A DNA stretch of 64,000 bases from Kitasatospora aureofaciens (GCF_019192735.1 NZ_JAHTKP010000023.1:1-64000); one strand, 5' to 3'. Shown: positions 49,303-58,476, counted from the first letter of the stretch. Made by a program: numbers and translations. The notes: generated by a model not told the origin, from the sequence alone.

Positions 49303-49503
49303 GAGCGCGCCGGCCTCTACTCCGTGGCCGGCACCCTCGACGCCATCGACCACGGCCTGATCCGCCCCGGCGAACGCGCCCTCGCCGTCCTCACCGGCGG
49401 CACCGCCCCCTCCCCCACCGGCACCTACCAACCCCAGTGGCACGCCGACGAGTTCGACGCCCCCGAGATCACCGCCCGCGCCGTCGACAAGCTGCGTCCC
49501 TGA
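49303..49503 (+). pseudogene. C-terminal remnant of a PLP-dependent threonine-synthase-like enzyme
   Basis: The frame ERAGLYSVAGTLDAIDHGLI...GERALAVLTGGTA ends at TGA 49503 and resembles the C terminus of fold-type II PLP enzymes (threonine synthase/cysteate synthase type). Upstream in the same frame there is no PLP-Lys domain and no start with RBS; the preceding 170 bp hold nothing else. I read it as a decayed fragment. The identification rests on about 45 residues. Confidence 0.45.
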
Positions 49504-49667
49504 CACCGGTTCCCCAACGCTCGTACCGCGAAGGTTGACGGACCTCTGCACCCGTGGGTTGACGACCCTTCCGCCCGCAGCCCGGCAGTATCTCCATGCA
49601 CTCGCCGGCGCGTCCGAGTGAACCCACGGCGCGGGCGGGCCTGACCCTCAACGGAAGGAACCGATCC

Positions 49668-50198
49668 ATGAATCTGCGCAAGCACATAACGACGCTCGCG
49701 GCCACCGCGACCCTCGCAGGGCTGGCAACCCTGGGCCTGACCGTTCCCGCGCAGGCAGCCGAAGCCGGCCCTGCCGCCGCAGCGTCAGCGGGCGAGTCGG
49801 TCAGCGAGCCCACCGGCGATGCCGCCGCGACCGCCGACGCCGCCACACCGTTCAGCCGGACGGCCGGGACGGCGGCAGCCCCCCGCTGCGCGGGACCCGA
49901 CCTGTGGAAGCCGTACCCGCGCAAGATCGGCAGGGACTGGTACGTGGAGGCCGGCGCCAGGCTCCACGACTGCGGACTCACCTTCCTGACGCTGGAGTTG
50001 CAGAAGAACGGCCACACGGTGGACAAGAAGACCGTCACCCGCCAGGGAGACATCAACCCCAGGTACAAGTGCCGCAACTTCAAGACCGGCAAGTGGACGA
50101 TCGTGGCCACCTGGTCGAAGCCCAAGTCCACGTACCCCGGATTCGAAGTGATCCAGAAGTGGGTCAGCCGGAGCCCGGAACACCTGAACTGCAGCTAG
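49668..50198 (+). CDS. Small secreted protein with two predicted disulphides
   Basis: 176 aa. Sec signal about 1-30 (ends AQAAEA), then a low-complexity Ala/Thr/Ser linker (31-70) and a compact C-terminal domain with four Cys (RCAGPDLW, HDCGLTF, YKCRNF, LNCS). I recognise no named family; the Cys and aromatic pattern suggests a small beta-sandwich that binds something outside the cell. ATG 49668 with GGAAGGAA. Followed by a strong terminator. Confidence 0.82.
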   Translation: MNLRKHITTLAATATLAGLATLGLTVPAQAAEAGPAAAASAGESVSEPTGDAAATADAATPFSRTAGTAAAPRCAGPDLWKPYPRKIGRDWYVEAGARLHDCGLTFLTLELQKNGHTVDKKTVTRQGDINPRYKCRNFKTGKWTIVATWSKPKSTYPGFEVIQKWVSRSPEHLNCS

Positions 50199-50247
50199 CG
50201 AACGCCCGCCGGGTGCCCGGGCAAACCGTGCACCGGCAGTGACGGCG

Positions 50248-50287
50248 CCGCATCGGCCCACGGGTGTAAGCCCGTGGGCCGATGCGG
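50248..50287 (+). terminator. Terminator after the small secreted protein gene
   Basis: Perfect 17-bp stem CCGCATCGGCCCACGGG (50248-50264) with complement (50271-50287), loop TGTAAG. Confidence 0.9.
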
Positions 50288-50451
50288 ACGGCCGGTTGAT
50301 CAATCCGTGGGCGGATGTGACCGGTTGACGTCGCATGACAGCGTTCCACCCGTACGAAGTCCCAGGGCCGCACACCCGATGTGCGACCGCGGTCACGCCG
50401 ACGATCAGGAACCGTGGCCCGGTTCTGCCCAGGAAACTCAGGGAGGGTCCG

Positions 50452-51669
50452 TTGACAACCACGCCGTTCACCAGCCGCCAGGGAATGACGCGCCGTCGCA
50501 TGCTGGGAGCCGCGCTGGCGGCCGGGGCCGCCGTGCCGCTCGCCGTCGCAGGCCCCGCATGGGCGTCGGCTCCGGCCGCCGCCCCGGGCCCGGCGCGGCT
50601 CACCCTGCCCGCGCCCACCGGACCGCACCTCGTGGGCACGGTGTCGCTGCACCTCGTCGACGGTTCGCGTCCGGATCCCGTGGCAGGCGCTGGTCATTTC
50701 CGCGAGTTGATGGCCAGCGTCTGGTACCCCGCCCGGGACGTCGAGGACTACGAGCTCGCCCCCTGGATGCTCGACGGCGCGATGCGGGCGTTCCTCACGG
50801 ACACGGGCTTCGCCATCGATCCCGCCCTCGCCCCGCTCACATCCGGCCACGTCGGCGCTCCCGTGCACCGCGCGGGCCACCGTCTGCCCGTCGTCGTGTA
50901 CTCGCACGGCGCGCACAGCCATCGTGCCGACCACACCGTCATGGTCCAGGAGCTCGCCAGCCACGGTTACGTCGTGGTCACCGTCGACCACACCTACGAC
51001 GCGGTCACCGAGTTCCCCGACGGCCGGGTCGTCGTCCCGCTCAGGGACCGGGAGCACGCGATGGCGCCGAAGGACTTCGCCGCGGACATCCGGTTCCTCC
51101 TCGACTGCGTCGAGGAGCTCGCCGCCGGGCGCAACCCCGACACCGACCGCAAGCCACTGCCCGCCGGCCTGCTCGGCGCCCTCGACCCGAAGCGCATCGG
51201 CATGTTCGGCTGGTCAAAGGGCGGCACGGCCACCGCCCTCACCATGCTCGCCGACCAGCGCGTCCGCGCCGGGCTGAGTCTCGACGGCCCGATGCAGGCG
51301 AACCCGCCGCTCACCTCCGACCTGGACCGGCCGTTCATGATGATGACCGCCGTGTTCACCCGGGCCCAGGATCCCGCCGCCGCCGAGTTCTGGTCGCACC
51401 TGCGGGGCTGGCGGCTCAACATCCAGGCCGACGGCGCCGTCCACTCCTCGTACGGCGACAACCAGGTGCTGATTCCGCAGGCGGCGAAGATCCTCGGCAT
51501 GACCGACCAGCAGCTTCAGGAGTGGATCGGCACCCTCGACCCGGCCCGAGCGGTACGGATCCAGCAGGCGTACCCGCTCGCGTTCTTCGACGAGCACCTC
51601 CGGCACCGCCGCGGCCACCTGCTCGACGGGCCGTCCGCGGCCTTCCCCGAGGTGAAGTTCCTGCCGTGA
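50452..51669 (+). CDS. Tat-exported alpha/beta hydrolase (PAF-acetylhydrolase/dienelactone hydrolase-like)
   Basis: 405 aa from TTG 50452, which has GGGAGG 5 nt upstream; ATG 50485 would also keep the signal. TRRRMLGAALAAGAAVPLAVAG is a twin-arginine signal. Nucleophile Ser in GMFGWSKGGTATAL (about residue 257), oxyanion region VVVYSHGAHSHRADH, and a likely His near AVHSSYGDNQ. Resembles the family that includes PAF-AH isoform II and chlorophyllase-like esterases. Secreted folded enzyme; substrate unknown. Confidence 0.85.
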   Translation: MTTTPFTSRQGMTRRRMLGAALAAGAAVPLAVAGPAWASAPAAAPGPARLTLPAPTGPHLVGTVSLHLVDGSRPDPVAGAGHFRELMASVWYPARDVEDYELAPWMLDGAMRAFLTDTGFAIDPALAPLTSGHVGAPVHRAGHRLPVVVYSHGAHSHRADHTVMVQELASHGYVVVTVDHTYDAVTEFPDGRVVVPLRDREHAMAPKDFAADIRFLLDCVEELAAGRNPDTDRKPLPAGLLGALDPKRIGMFGWSKGGTATALTMLADQRVRAGLSLDGPMQANPPLTSDLDRPFMMMTAVFTRAQDPAAAEFWSHLRGWRLNIQADGAVHSSYGDNQVLIPQAAKILGMTDQQLQEWIGTLDPARAVRIQQAYPLAFFDEHLRHRRGHLLDGPSAAFPEVKFLP

Positions 51670-51733
51670 CGCGACGGACTGCGGCACGCACCTGCCGCGC
51701 CGCAGTCCCGCGAGCGTGTCGGCGACGAACGTG

Positions 51734-52279
51734 TCAGTGGCGGTCGAGCGGTCCGCGGGCGACGACCGGGCGACCGCCGTCCTCCGGCAGGACGACGAGG
51801 AACCGCCACGGGCCGTCCTCGACGCGGGCCATGCCGATGGTCGGCGCCGTGCCGCAGGCCTCGGCGGCGGGCCCTGCGCCGTCGGTCAGGCCGTCGAGCT
51901 TCGCGTGGTCCCTCGCCAGGCCTGCGGATGGGCCATTGATCCACAGTCGGACGTTCGCGCCTCGGCGAAGCGCGGCGAGCAGGTCGTCGCGGACGCTGCC
52001 CGGAGCCGCGCCCTCTACCCGTGCGTGCAGGCGTTCCTGCACGCACGGCTGGGTCGGAACGGCAGCGGCCAACTCCCCGCAGCGTCGGCAGGACTGCAGG
52101 GCATCGGGCTCGAACAGGTGCAGATAGCGCGTGGTGTACCGCATCGCTGTGCCGCAGAGCGTCCCACGCGCGCCGACCGCGTGGTCGACGCCGGGAACGC
52201 CGTTCACCTGGCGGGCACCGAGCCGCGCCGGCTCGCGCGCGGTGGCGAACGACCAGCCGTCGTTCGGGGTCGAGATCAT
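51734..52279 (-). CDS. Conserved-looking hypothetical protein with Cys cluster
   Basis: 181 aa from ATG 52279. Residues about 40-80 contain GTLCGTAMRY and LQSCRRCGELAAAVPTQPC, a possible zinc-binding cluster; the C-terminal part (GPWRFLVVLPEDGGRPVV) is beta-rich. Coding statistics look right on this strand and no competing frame has homology. I recognise no family. Its start lies 12 bp after the stop of the acetyltransferase gene, so the two probably form an operon. Confidence 0.6.
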   Translation of the reverse strand: MISTPNDGWSFATAREPARLGARQVNGVPGVDHAVGARGTLCGTAMRYTTRYLHLFEPDALQSCRRCGELAAAVPTQPCVQERLHARVEGAAPGSVRDDLLAALRRGANVRLWINGPSAGLARDHAKLDGLTDGAGPAAEACGTAPTIGMARVEDGPWRFLVVLPEDGGRPVVARGPLDRH

Positions 52280-52291
52280 CGGGACCACTCT

Positions 52292-52849
52292 TCAAACGTC
52301 GCCGTGGACGCGGGCGTGGAGATGCTCGTCGTGCCAGCCGTCGGCGTGGAGCAGGGCGCTGCGCAGTGTGCCCTCCAGCGCGAAGCCGGCCCGCTCGGCC
52401 ACCCGGCAGGAGGCCGCGTTGGCCGTCGAGTGGGTCAGCTGCAGCCGGTGGAGGCCAAGTTCGTCGAGGGCCCAGCGGGTGACCTCGCTGAGCGCGGCGA
52501 CGGCGAGGCCCCGGCCGCGGGCGGCGGGGAGCAGCCAGTAGAGGAACTCGGCGGTGCCGTCGGCGAGGCTGACGTCCCCGAGGCCGATCAGGCCCAGCGG
52601 GACGTCGGCGTCCACGTTGGCGCCGGCGACCACGATGGCCCAGATCGCCGCCGACTCGTCCCGCCAGTAGGCGCCCCAACGCCCGATCCGCGCGCGGGCC
52701 TCCTCCGCCGTCAGGTGGCCGAGCCGGTTCCAGTGCTGGATGTCGGCGTCCCGGGCCGCCGCAACCAGGGCGTCCGCGTCGGACGCGCGCCACGGGCGCA
52801 ACTCGGTTCCGCCCGCCAAGCGGAGGCAGGGCTGCTCGCTCTGCCCCAT
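52292..52849 (-). CDS. GNAT acetyltransferase, RimJ/RimL type
   Basis: 185 aa. Acetyltransf_3 domain: TELRPWRASDADALVAAARD, LYWLLPAARGRGLAVAALSEVTRWALDELGLHRLQL (CoA-binding RGRGLA and following helix), NAASCRVAERAGFALEG. Acetylates N-terminal or side-chain amines of proteins or small molecules. ATG 52849 chosen by homology; a GTG at 52894 is possible, and an RBS is weak for both. Divergent from the MFS exporter. Confidence 0.88.
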   Translation of the reverse strand: MGQSEQPCLRLAGGTELRPWRASDADALVAAARDADIQHWNRLGHLTAEEARARIGRWGAYWRDESAAIWAIVVAGANVDADVPLGLIGLGDVSLADGTAEFLYWLLPAARGRGLAVAALSEVTRWALDELGLHRLQLTHSTANAASCRVAERAGFALEGTLRSALLHADGWHDEHLHARVHGDV

Positions 52850-53051
52850 CCGGGCTGCGGGGACTACGGCGGGGATTGGATCAACGTACGTCACCGCCCC
52901 AGGTTTCCGTACCCTGCGCGCGGCCACCACGGAATTTCCGCCGATCCCCCGCGGCACTCCCGCCCCACCGGTCAGGGGCTCGCGGCGCGCGGCGGGCACT
53001 GACCGTCGGGGCTTGCCCTCCAGTTGGTCGAGGGTCCTATCGTCCCCGGCC

Positions 53052-54317
53052 ATGACCATCACGGACACCGACACCGCAGCCCCGCCCGACCGCCTGCCCC
53101 GCAGCTACCTCGTCTGGCTGGCCGGCAGCCGGGCCTCGCTGCTGGGCGATGCGGCCCTGCACTTCGCCCTCGGATGGGCGGCCGGCGTGCACGGCGGGCG
53201 GGTCGCCGCCCTGGTCCTGACGGCTATCACCCTGCCGCGCACCGCGCTGCTGCTGGTCGGCGGCGCGGTCGCGGAACGGTTCGGGGTGCGGCGGGTCCTG
53301 CTGGTGGGCGACGCGGTGATGCTCGCGGCGACGCTCCTGCTCGCGCCGGCCGGGCACGGGCCGGAGCGCTCGCCCTGGTTCCTCGTCGCGGTGGCCGCGC
53401 TGATCGGCACGGTCGACGCCTTCTACCTGCCGGCCTCCGGGGCGATGCCGCGCCGCCTGGTCGGCCGCGCCCTGCTCCCCCGCGCCCTCGCGGTGCAGCA
53501 GGCCGGGTCCCAGGTCACCGCGCTGCTCGGAGCCCCGCTGGGCGCTCTGCTGGTGACCGTCGCCGGGCTGGGCGGTGCCGCGCTCGTCGACGCCGCGAGC
53601 TTCGCGCTCGTCCTGCTCGTCCTCGTCCGGCTGCGCCCGACCGTCGACGTGCTGCCCGCCGACGAGAGCCTTCCCGCCCCCGACGGCCGTCCCACCGCCC
53701 AGAGCCTTCCCACCGCCATCGCGGACGGCCTGCGGCTCGCCGTACGGGACCGGACGCTCCGGCCCGCCCTGCTCCTGACCTCCGCGGCCGCCGCGAGCCT
53801 GCTGCCGGTCGTGTCCCTGGTCAGCCCGCTGCTGGCGCGGGAGCGCGGCTGGGGAGCGCAGGCCGCCGGTCTGGTCGCAGGCGGGCAGAGCGCCGCGATC
53901 ATCGCGGTCTCACTGCTGATCGCGCGCCGAGGACCGCTGCGCCGCCCGGGCGTGGGCGCGTGCGGAGGGCTCTGCCTCGCGGCGGTGGGCGTCGCGGGGC
54001 TCGCGGCCGCGTCCGGCGCGACGACGGCGGTGGCGGCCGGTACCGTCCTCGGGCTCGGCTCGGGGCTGTTCGCCGCGCACATCGGGCCGCTCGTCCTCGG
54101 CCGCGCTCCTGAGTCGCATCTGGCGCGCGTGCAGTCCGTCCTGACGCTCGTGCAGAGCGCGGCACTGGTGGCCGCCAACAACCTCCTCGGTTCGATCGCC
54201 GAGGCGCGCGGCGCAACGATGGCGGCAGCCGTCTGCGCGGTCGCCGCCGCCGTCAGCGGCCTGGCCGGCCTGGCGTCGCCGGCCCTGCGTGCCGCCGAGG
54301 TCCCCGTCCGGGCCTGA
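53052..54317 (+). CDS. MFS transporter
   Basis: 421 aa, about 12 membrane segments with a central hydrophilic loop (residues about 195-225). LVWLAGSRASLLGDAALHFALGW at the start and GGAVAERFGVRRVLLVGDAVML (motif A-like in loop 2-3) mark the major facilitator fold, DHA/MFS_3 (enterobactin-exporter-like) branch. Probably a proton-driven exporter of a small molecule. ATG 53052. No resistance or biosynthesis gene is adjacent. Confidence 0.9.
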   Translation: MTITDTDTAAPPDRLPRSYLVWLAGSRASLLGDAALHFALGWAAGVHGGRVAALVLTAITLPRTALLLVGGAVAERFGVRRVLLVGDAVMLAATLLLAPAGHGPERSPWFLVAVAALIGTVDAFYLPASGAMPRRLVGRALLPRALAVQQAGSQVTALLGAPLGALLVTVAGLGGAALVDAASFALVLLVLVRLRPTVDVLPADESLPAPDGRPTAQSLPTAIADGLRLAVRDRTLRPALLLTSAAAASLLPVVSLVSPLLARERGWGAQAAGLVAGGQSAAIIAVSLLIARRGPLRRPGVGACGGLCLAAVGVAGLAAASGATTAVAAGTVLGLGSGLFAAHIGPLVLGRAPESHLARVQSVLTLVQSAALVAANNLLGSIAEARGATMAAAVCAVAAAVSGLAGLASPALRAAEVPVRA

Positions 54318-54427
54318 TCCTGCCCGACGGCGGCCTCGCCCTCGGCACCGGTGTCCGTCGGGAACCCGGACGCGGACGGCGTCGTCCAAGGCCCCGACAC
54401 CGAACGACCAGGAGACGACCCTCATCC

Positions 54428-54790
54428 ATGAACAGACCTGGTGCCCTGGCGGTCGGCGCGCTGCTCCTCGCGCTCGCCGCCACCGCCTGCACGTCCGCCG
54501 CCAAGCCGTCCCCGGCCACTCCGTCCCCGGCCGTGTCGACGGCACCCGCCACGGACGGAGCGTCCACGCCGTCCCCGTCCGACACGACCACGACACCACC
54601 CCCGACACCGGCCGGCGGAACCCCCGCCCCGCACCCCACGAACCCGCCGCAGAGCAGCAGCCCCGGCCGCACGGCGACGCCGACCCCACCCCCCGCCCGC
54701 CCGAGCCCCACCCCGACCACCTTCGACCCGGAGAACCCGACCGACCTCCAGCACCGCCCGGTCCCCGCCGCGAGCCGCCCGGCCGGGTAG
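54428..54790 (+). CDS. Proline/threonine-rich lipoprotein
   Basis: 120 aa. Lipoprotein signal with lipobox LAATAC (Cys21), followed entirely by a Pro/Ser/Thr/Ala low-complexity region ending FDPENPTDLQHRPVPAAS. Such Pro/Thr-rich stalks often span the cell wall and may be O-mannosylated in actinobacteria. No globular domain, so the function is unclear; it could be a wall spacer or a truncated gene. Confidence 0.75.
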   Translation: MNRPGALAVGALLLALAATACTSAAKPSPATPSPAVSTAPATDGASTPSPSDTTTTPPPTPAGGTPAPHPTNPPQSSSPGRTATPTPPPARPSPTPTTFDPENPTDLQHRPVPAASRPAG

Positions 54791-54816
54791 GCCCCTGCCC
54801 CCGCGCACACCGAGGC

Positions 54817-54835
54817 GCCCGGCGCGATGCCGGGC
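54817..54835. terminator. Short hairpin between convergent genes
   Basis: GCCCGGC (54817-54823), GCGAT, GCCGGGC (54829-54835). Confidence 0.55.
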
Positions 54836-54856
54836 CCCTCACGATGTCCTACTGGC

Positions 54857-55585
54857 TTACAGGTTGGCGCACTGGTCGTGACGGGAGCCGTGGACGGTGT
54901 TGGCGTTGCCGCCGTTGGTCGGGGGCGGGGTGTTGCCCATGCAGTGGAGCGAGCCGCCGATGGTGTTGCCCTCGATCTCGGCCTGGGTGTCCTCGGGGAA
55001 CGGGCCGGTGCCGGTGGTGCCGTTGACCTCGACCGAGCCGCCGATCCGGTTGGCGATCAGCTCGGCGCCCGAGTGGTTGTCACCGAGGTGGACGGAGCCG
55101 CTGACGCGGTTGCCGGCGCAGCCGTCGTCACCCGGGTCGCCGATGACCACGAACCCGCTCGCGCCGTCGACCGCCACCATCCCGGTGGCGGTGGAGCCGC
55201 ACATCCCGAACAGGGTGCCGCCGGAGGAGTGGACGCCGCCGTGGAGGGTGGAGTTGCCGATGAACAGCGCCCCGCCGGCCGCGCCGCGGACCGTCCCGTG
55301 CACGGTGGCGTCGATGATGAACAGCCCCGGCACGCGCTGCAGCGGCCGGACCAGCCGGGGCGTGGACGGCCCCGGGCGGTCCGTCCGGTCGCGCGGCTGG
55401 TCGGTGGCGCCACCGGGGCTCGCGGACACCGTCGGGTTCGACGGCGGCGCGGCGCTCTCGCCCGCCCAGCCCTGTGCGGACAGCAGCAGCGGTCCGGCGG
55501 CCAGCGAGAGCGCGAGGGCCGCGCCGAGCGGGCGTCCGAGGGGGTGCCCGGGAACGATCGGTCTCCGGCGGTGTGCGGGTGCCAC
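54857..55585 (-). CDS. Secreted beta-helix-like repeat protein
   Basis: 242 aa. Signal region LGAALALSLAAGPLLLSAQGWAG, then a Pro/Ser linker and a C-terminal half made of short repeats (GGALFIGNSTLHGGVHSSGG, NRVSGSVHLGDNHSGAELI, NRIGGSVEVNG, NTIGGSLHCMGN), with the period and Gly/Asn pattern of a right-handed beta-helix. Four Cys may form two bonds. Homologues are common as unnamed secreted proteins of Streptomyces. GTG 55585 with GAGGG upstream. The 148-bp gap 55586-55733 holds no gene. Confidence 0.78.
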   Translation of the reverse strand: MAPAHRRRPIVPGHPLGRPLGAALALSLAAGPLLLSAQGWAGESAAPPSNPTVSASPGGATDQPRDRTDRPGPSTPRLVRPLQRVPGLFIIDATVHGTVRGAAGGALFIGNSTLHGGVHSSGGTLFGMCGSTATGMVAVDGASGFVVIGDPGDDGCAGNRVSGSVHLGDNHSGAELIANRIGGSVEVNGTTGTGPFPEDTQAEIEGNTIGGSLHCMGNTPPPTNGGNANTVHGSRHDQCANL

Positions 55586-55733
55586 AGGTCAGCCCTCTCG
55601 ATCACGTGACAGGGCGGTGACATTGTGTGATCGAGGAGATCGTGGTGGTCACCCGGCGCACCCGACGTGGACACGTTCACCCGCAGGAGGCCCGCCTTCG
55701 GCCGAGCGGCCGACCCGCGTGAGCCCCGCCGCG

Positions 55734-55958
55734 TCAGCCCCGGCCGACGAAGGTGAAGCCGGCTCCGTCGACCGCGCGGCGCAGCGCGGCGTCGTCGAGG
55801 GGCTGCGCGGAGGCCACGGTGACGCGGCCGGTCGGCGCGTCCGCGGTGACGTCGATGACGCCCGGGAGGGCGGAGAGCCCGGCGCTGACCGTCTTCTCGC
55901 AGTGGCCGCAGCTCATGCCGTCGACGGTGAGAACGGTGGTGACGGTGGTGATGGACAT
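55734..55958 (-). CDS. Heavy-metal-associated domain protein, CopZ-like
   Basis: 74 aa, a single HMA ferredoxin-like fold with the metal site GMSCGHCEKTV (CxxC). Binds Cu(I) and delivers it to P-type ATPases. No CopA is adjacent in the window, which is unusual because the pair often sits together. ATG 55958 with GAGG upstream. Confidence 0.92.
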   Translation of the reverse strand: MSITTVTTVLTVDGMSCGHCEKTVSAGLSALPGVIDVTADAPTGRVTVASAQPLDDAALRRAVDGAGFTFVGRG

Positions 55959-56149
55959 CGCGGTGCCTCCGGTGAAGGGCGTGGGGTACCGGCTGCGCAG
56001 CACAGCCGGTGATCGACGCCGTCAAGGACAGCGGAAACGTGCGGCGCGTCCCAGGGACACGCCGCACGGTTGGCACCTTCGTGTGGTTCCGGGAACCGAT
56101 CGGGCCGCCCGGCCGACGGGGGCCGCGCCACGCCGCCGAACGCCCCGCG

Positions 56150-56833
56150 TCACGCCGCCGAACGAGCCGCCGAGCGCGCCGTCGTGAAGCGCCGCACCGC
56201 CCACACCACGGCGCCGAGCGCGAACCCGTAGACGGCGACGAGGCCGTGCCCGTTCTCCTGCGCCAGCCACATCGCCAGGCCGAGCACCGGGACGCCGATC
56301 GCCAGGGCCCGCTCCTTGGCGGCCCCCGTGCCGGTGAGGAGGGCCAGGGCGAGGGTGGCCCCGAGGAAGTAGGTGGCGCCGGAGCTGCCCGCGAAGTTGC
56401 GCGGATCGGTGCTGGGGGTGTCGTCGCCCAGGCCGAGCAGCGTGTCGATCCGGTTCGGCAGGACGATGCCCGCGAAGAAGAAGCCGAGCGTCAGCGGCCC
56501 GCCCCAGTACCACTGCGCGAGGGCCGCCACGGCTGCCAGGGTGGCGAGGTTCCACAGCGCGCCGCCGGCTCCGCCGTTCTGCATGAAGACGGACGTGAAC
56601 TCCCGCCACCAGCCCGACTTCGCGGGGTCGCTGTCGAGTGCGTCCATCGCCCCCGACCAGCACAGCTGGAGCACGACCCCGGCCACGGCCAGCACCGTCA
56701 GCCCGACAGCGGCCCACGGCACCTGCCGCGTCAGCCGCCCGCGCAGCGAGTCCCTGCCGACGACCGCCAGCCCGCTGTTGATCATCATGACCATCAACGC
56801 CGCCGTGGTCACGTTGAACAGCACTGCCCCCAT
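56150..56833 (-). CDS. Polytopic membrane protein, unknown function
   Basis: 227 aa with about six hydrophobic segments (near residues 5-25, 38-58, 90-108, 110-130, 152-168, 180-210). Sequence does not resemble a family I can name. It shares a 98-bp divergent promoter region, with two repeated operators, with a TetR gene and is therefore the probable regulated target (membrane resistance or stress function). ATG 56833; no strong RBS. Confidence 0.78.
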   Translation of the reverse strand: MGAVLFNVTTAALMVMMINSGLAVVGRDSLRGRLTRQVPWAAVGLTVLAVAGVVLQLCWSGAMDALDSDPAKSGWWREFTSVFMQNGGAGGALWNLATLAAVAALAQWYWGGPLTLGFFFAGIVLPNRIDTLLGLGDDTPSTDPRNFAGSSGATYFLGATLALALLTGTGAAKERALAIGVPVLGLAMWLAQENGHGLVAVYGFALGAVVWAVRRFTTARSAARSAA

Positions 56834-56852
56834 GCCCGCCCCCACCACTTCC

Positions 56853-56919
56853 AACACCGTTCGAAAACTCGCGGTGCTGACGCTAGCACAGTTTTCAAAC
56901 ACCGTTCGAAACCCGGTGT
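56853..56919. promoter_or_regulatory. Duplicated TetR operators in divergent promoter
   Basis: AACACCGTTCGAAA occurs at 56853-56866 and again at 56898-56911, 45 bp apart. Each copy starts a dyad: CACCG-N12-CGGTG (56855-56876) and ACACCG-N9-CGGTGT (56899-56919). The second ends 12 bp before the tetR ATG, the first 19 bp before the membrane protein start, so one repressor can shut both genes. Confidence 0.8.
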
Positions 56920-56931
56920 ACGGTGGACGCC

Positions 56932-57561
56932 ATGAAGCTCAGCAAGGAGCGCATCGTCGACGCCGGGATGGCCGTCTTCGCCGAGGTCGGCTACCACGGC
57001 CTGTCCATGCGGCAAGTGGCCGAACGCCTGGAAGCCCACGCCGGCAGCCTCTACTACCACGTCCGCGGCAAGGACGAACTCCTCGGCCTGATGGCCGACC
57101 GCGTCTGCGGCCAGGCCTACGACGCCGGCACCGCCGCCCTCACCGCCCTCGGCCCCGACGCCACCTGGCAGGCCCGCATCGAGGCCCAGGCCGCCACCCT
57201 GCGCGACGGCATCCGCCGCCACCCGGGCGGCGCCGTCCTCCTCGCCGAGAGCCCCCGCATGCCGAGCCCCGGCGGCCTCTCCCTGATGGAACGCCTCCTC
57301 GCCACCCTCCGCGACGCCGGCCTCCCCACCGCCCACCGCCTCATCGCCGCCGACACCCTGCTCAGCCACGTCACCGGCTTCGTCCTCCAGGAGCGCGCCG
57401 ACGACCGACCCCCGCCCGCCGTCACGGCCGACACTTACGCCGACCTGCTGACCCGCTTCCCCCTGATCATGGAACACGCCCCCGTCCTCGCCCAGGACGA
57501 GAAGTTCCGCCGCAGCATCCGCCTCCTCTGCGCCGGCTTCGCCTCGCTCGTCAAGGAGTGA
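56932..57561 (+). CDS. TetR-family repressor, TetR_C (tetracycline repressor-like) type
   Basis: 209 aa. HTH at residues 5-50 (LSKERIVDAGMAVFAEVGYHGLSMRQVAERLEAHAGSLYYHVRGKDEL region) and a C-terminal domain of the classical TetR type (TLRDGIRRHPGGAVLLAES, LLSHVTGFVLQE). ATG 56932. It is divergent from the membrane protein and should bind the duplicated operators between them. Confidence 0.93.
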   Translation: MKLSKERIVDAGMAVFAEVGYHGLSMRQVAERLEAHAGSLYYHVRGKDELLGLMADRVCGQAYDAGTAALTALGPDATWQARIEAQAATLRDGIRRHPGGAVLLAESPRMPSPGGLSLMERLLATLRDAGLPTAHRLIAADTLLSHVTGFVLQERADDRPPPAVTADTYADLLTRFPLIMEHAPVLAQDEKFRRSIRLLCAGFASLVKE

Positions 57562-57593
57562 CCCCTGCGCCGCAGTTGAGCGCGGCGCAGGGG
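57562..57593. terminator. Terminator after tetR
   Basis: Perfect 12-bp stem CCCCTGCGCCGC (57562-57573) and complement (57582-57593), beginning right after the stop codon. Confidence 0.85.
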
Positions 57594-57685
57594 TGGCTCG
57601 GCGCTGCTTCATGCCCAGCGAGAACCCGCCGACCCGCAGGACGTCCTTTACGTGGACCACGGCGACGTCGCGGCCCCTCGTGCGG

Positions 57686-58390
57686 TCACGTCCTGTACGG
57701 GTTCTCCCCGTAGCCCGGCTGGCCCGGCTGGCCCGCATAGGGTGCCTGCGGGGGCATCGGCACGCCCTGCTGGGGGAACGAGGCCGGCGGCGGCACCGGG
57801 GCGCCCGCCTGCGGCGGGAAGGGCGGCTGGGCCTGCTGCGCCGGGTACGGCTGCTGCTGCGGGAACGGGTGCTGCGGCTGCTGCTGCGGGAAGGGCTGCG
57901 CCTGCTGCGCCGGATACGGCTGGCCCTGCGGCGCCATCTCGAACGGCTGCGAGCTCGGGTCGATCGATCCGGGCGGGAAGGCCGCGCTCAGCTGGTCCAG
58001 CTCGGCACGCCAGTAGCGGTGGACGTTCAGGCGCTTCGGCTTGGCGTCAGTCGGCAGCTGCAGGTACATCGAGCTCCAGATGGTGGCCCGCTTGACCCGG
58101 CTCACCGGGAAGGCGTGCCGCGGGAAGACCGCGACCACCTCGCCGGGACGGTTGGTCCAGCGGTTGGCCGTGTTGACCACCACGGAGCTGTTGGTGAGCG
58201 TCAGGAAGTAGAACCTGCGGGTCAGCGCGACGACCAGGCCGAGCCCGGGGATCTCGTCGAAGACCGCGTTGAGCCACGGGCTGGGGCCGGTCTCCACGTG
58301 CACGCACGCGACGAAGGTCTCCCCAGGCGGTGCCACCTGCGAGAGCTTCTCGATGACCTGGGCCTTCTGCTTTGCCCGGCGAATTGCCAT
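57686..58390 (-). CDS. Hypothetical protein with Pro/Gln-rich C-terminal repeats
   Basis: 234 aa. Residues 1-140 form a compact alpha/beta domain (KLSQVAPPGETFVACVHVETGPSPWLN, GLVVALTRRFYFLTLTNSSVVV, RHAFPVSRVKRATIWSSMYLQLP) resembling bacterial PH-like domains. Residues 145-234 are Pro/Gln-rich with repeats such as PYPAQQAQPFPQQQP. A peripheral membrane or envelope role is possible. ATG 58390. No partner gene nearby. Confidence 0.78.
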   Translation of the reverse strand: MAIRRAKQKAQVIEKLSQVAPPGETFVACVHVETGPSPWLNAVFDEIPGLGLVVALTRRFYFLTLTNSSVVVNTANRWTNRPGEVVAVFPRHAFPVSRVKRATIWSSMYLQLPTDAKPKRLNVHRYWRAELDQLSAAFPPGSIDPSSQPFEMAPQGQPYPAQQAQPFPQQQPQHPFPQQQPYPAQQAQPPFPPQAGAPVPPPASFPQQGVPMPPQAPYAGQPGQPGYGENPYRT

Positions 58391-58476
58391 GTTTCCGTTC
58401 CTCTTACCCCGTCTTGTCCGCCGATGTCGGTGCGGCGGAAATCGGCTGAGGTTAGCAGGTGTTGCTGACACACTCC

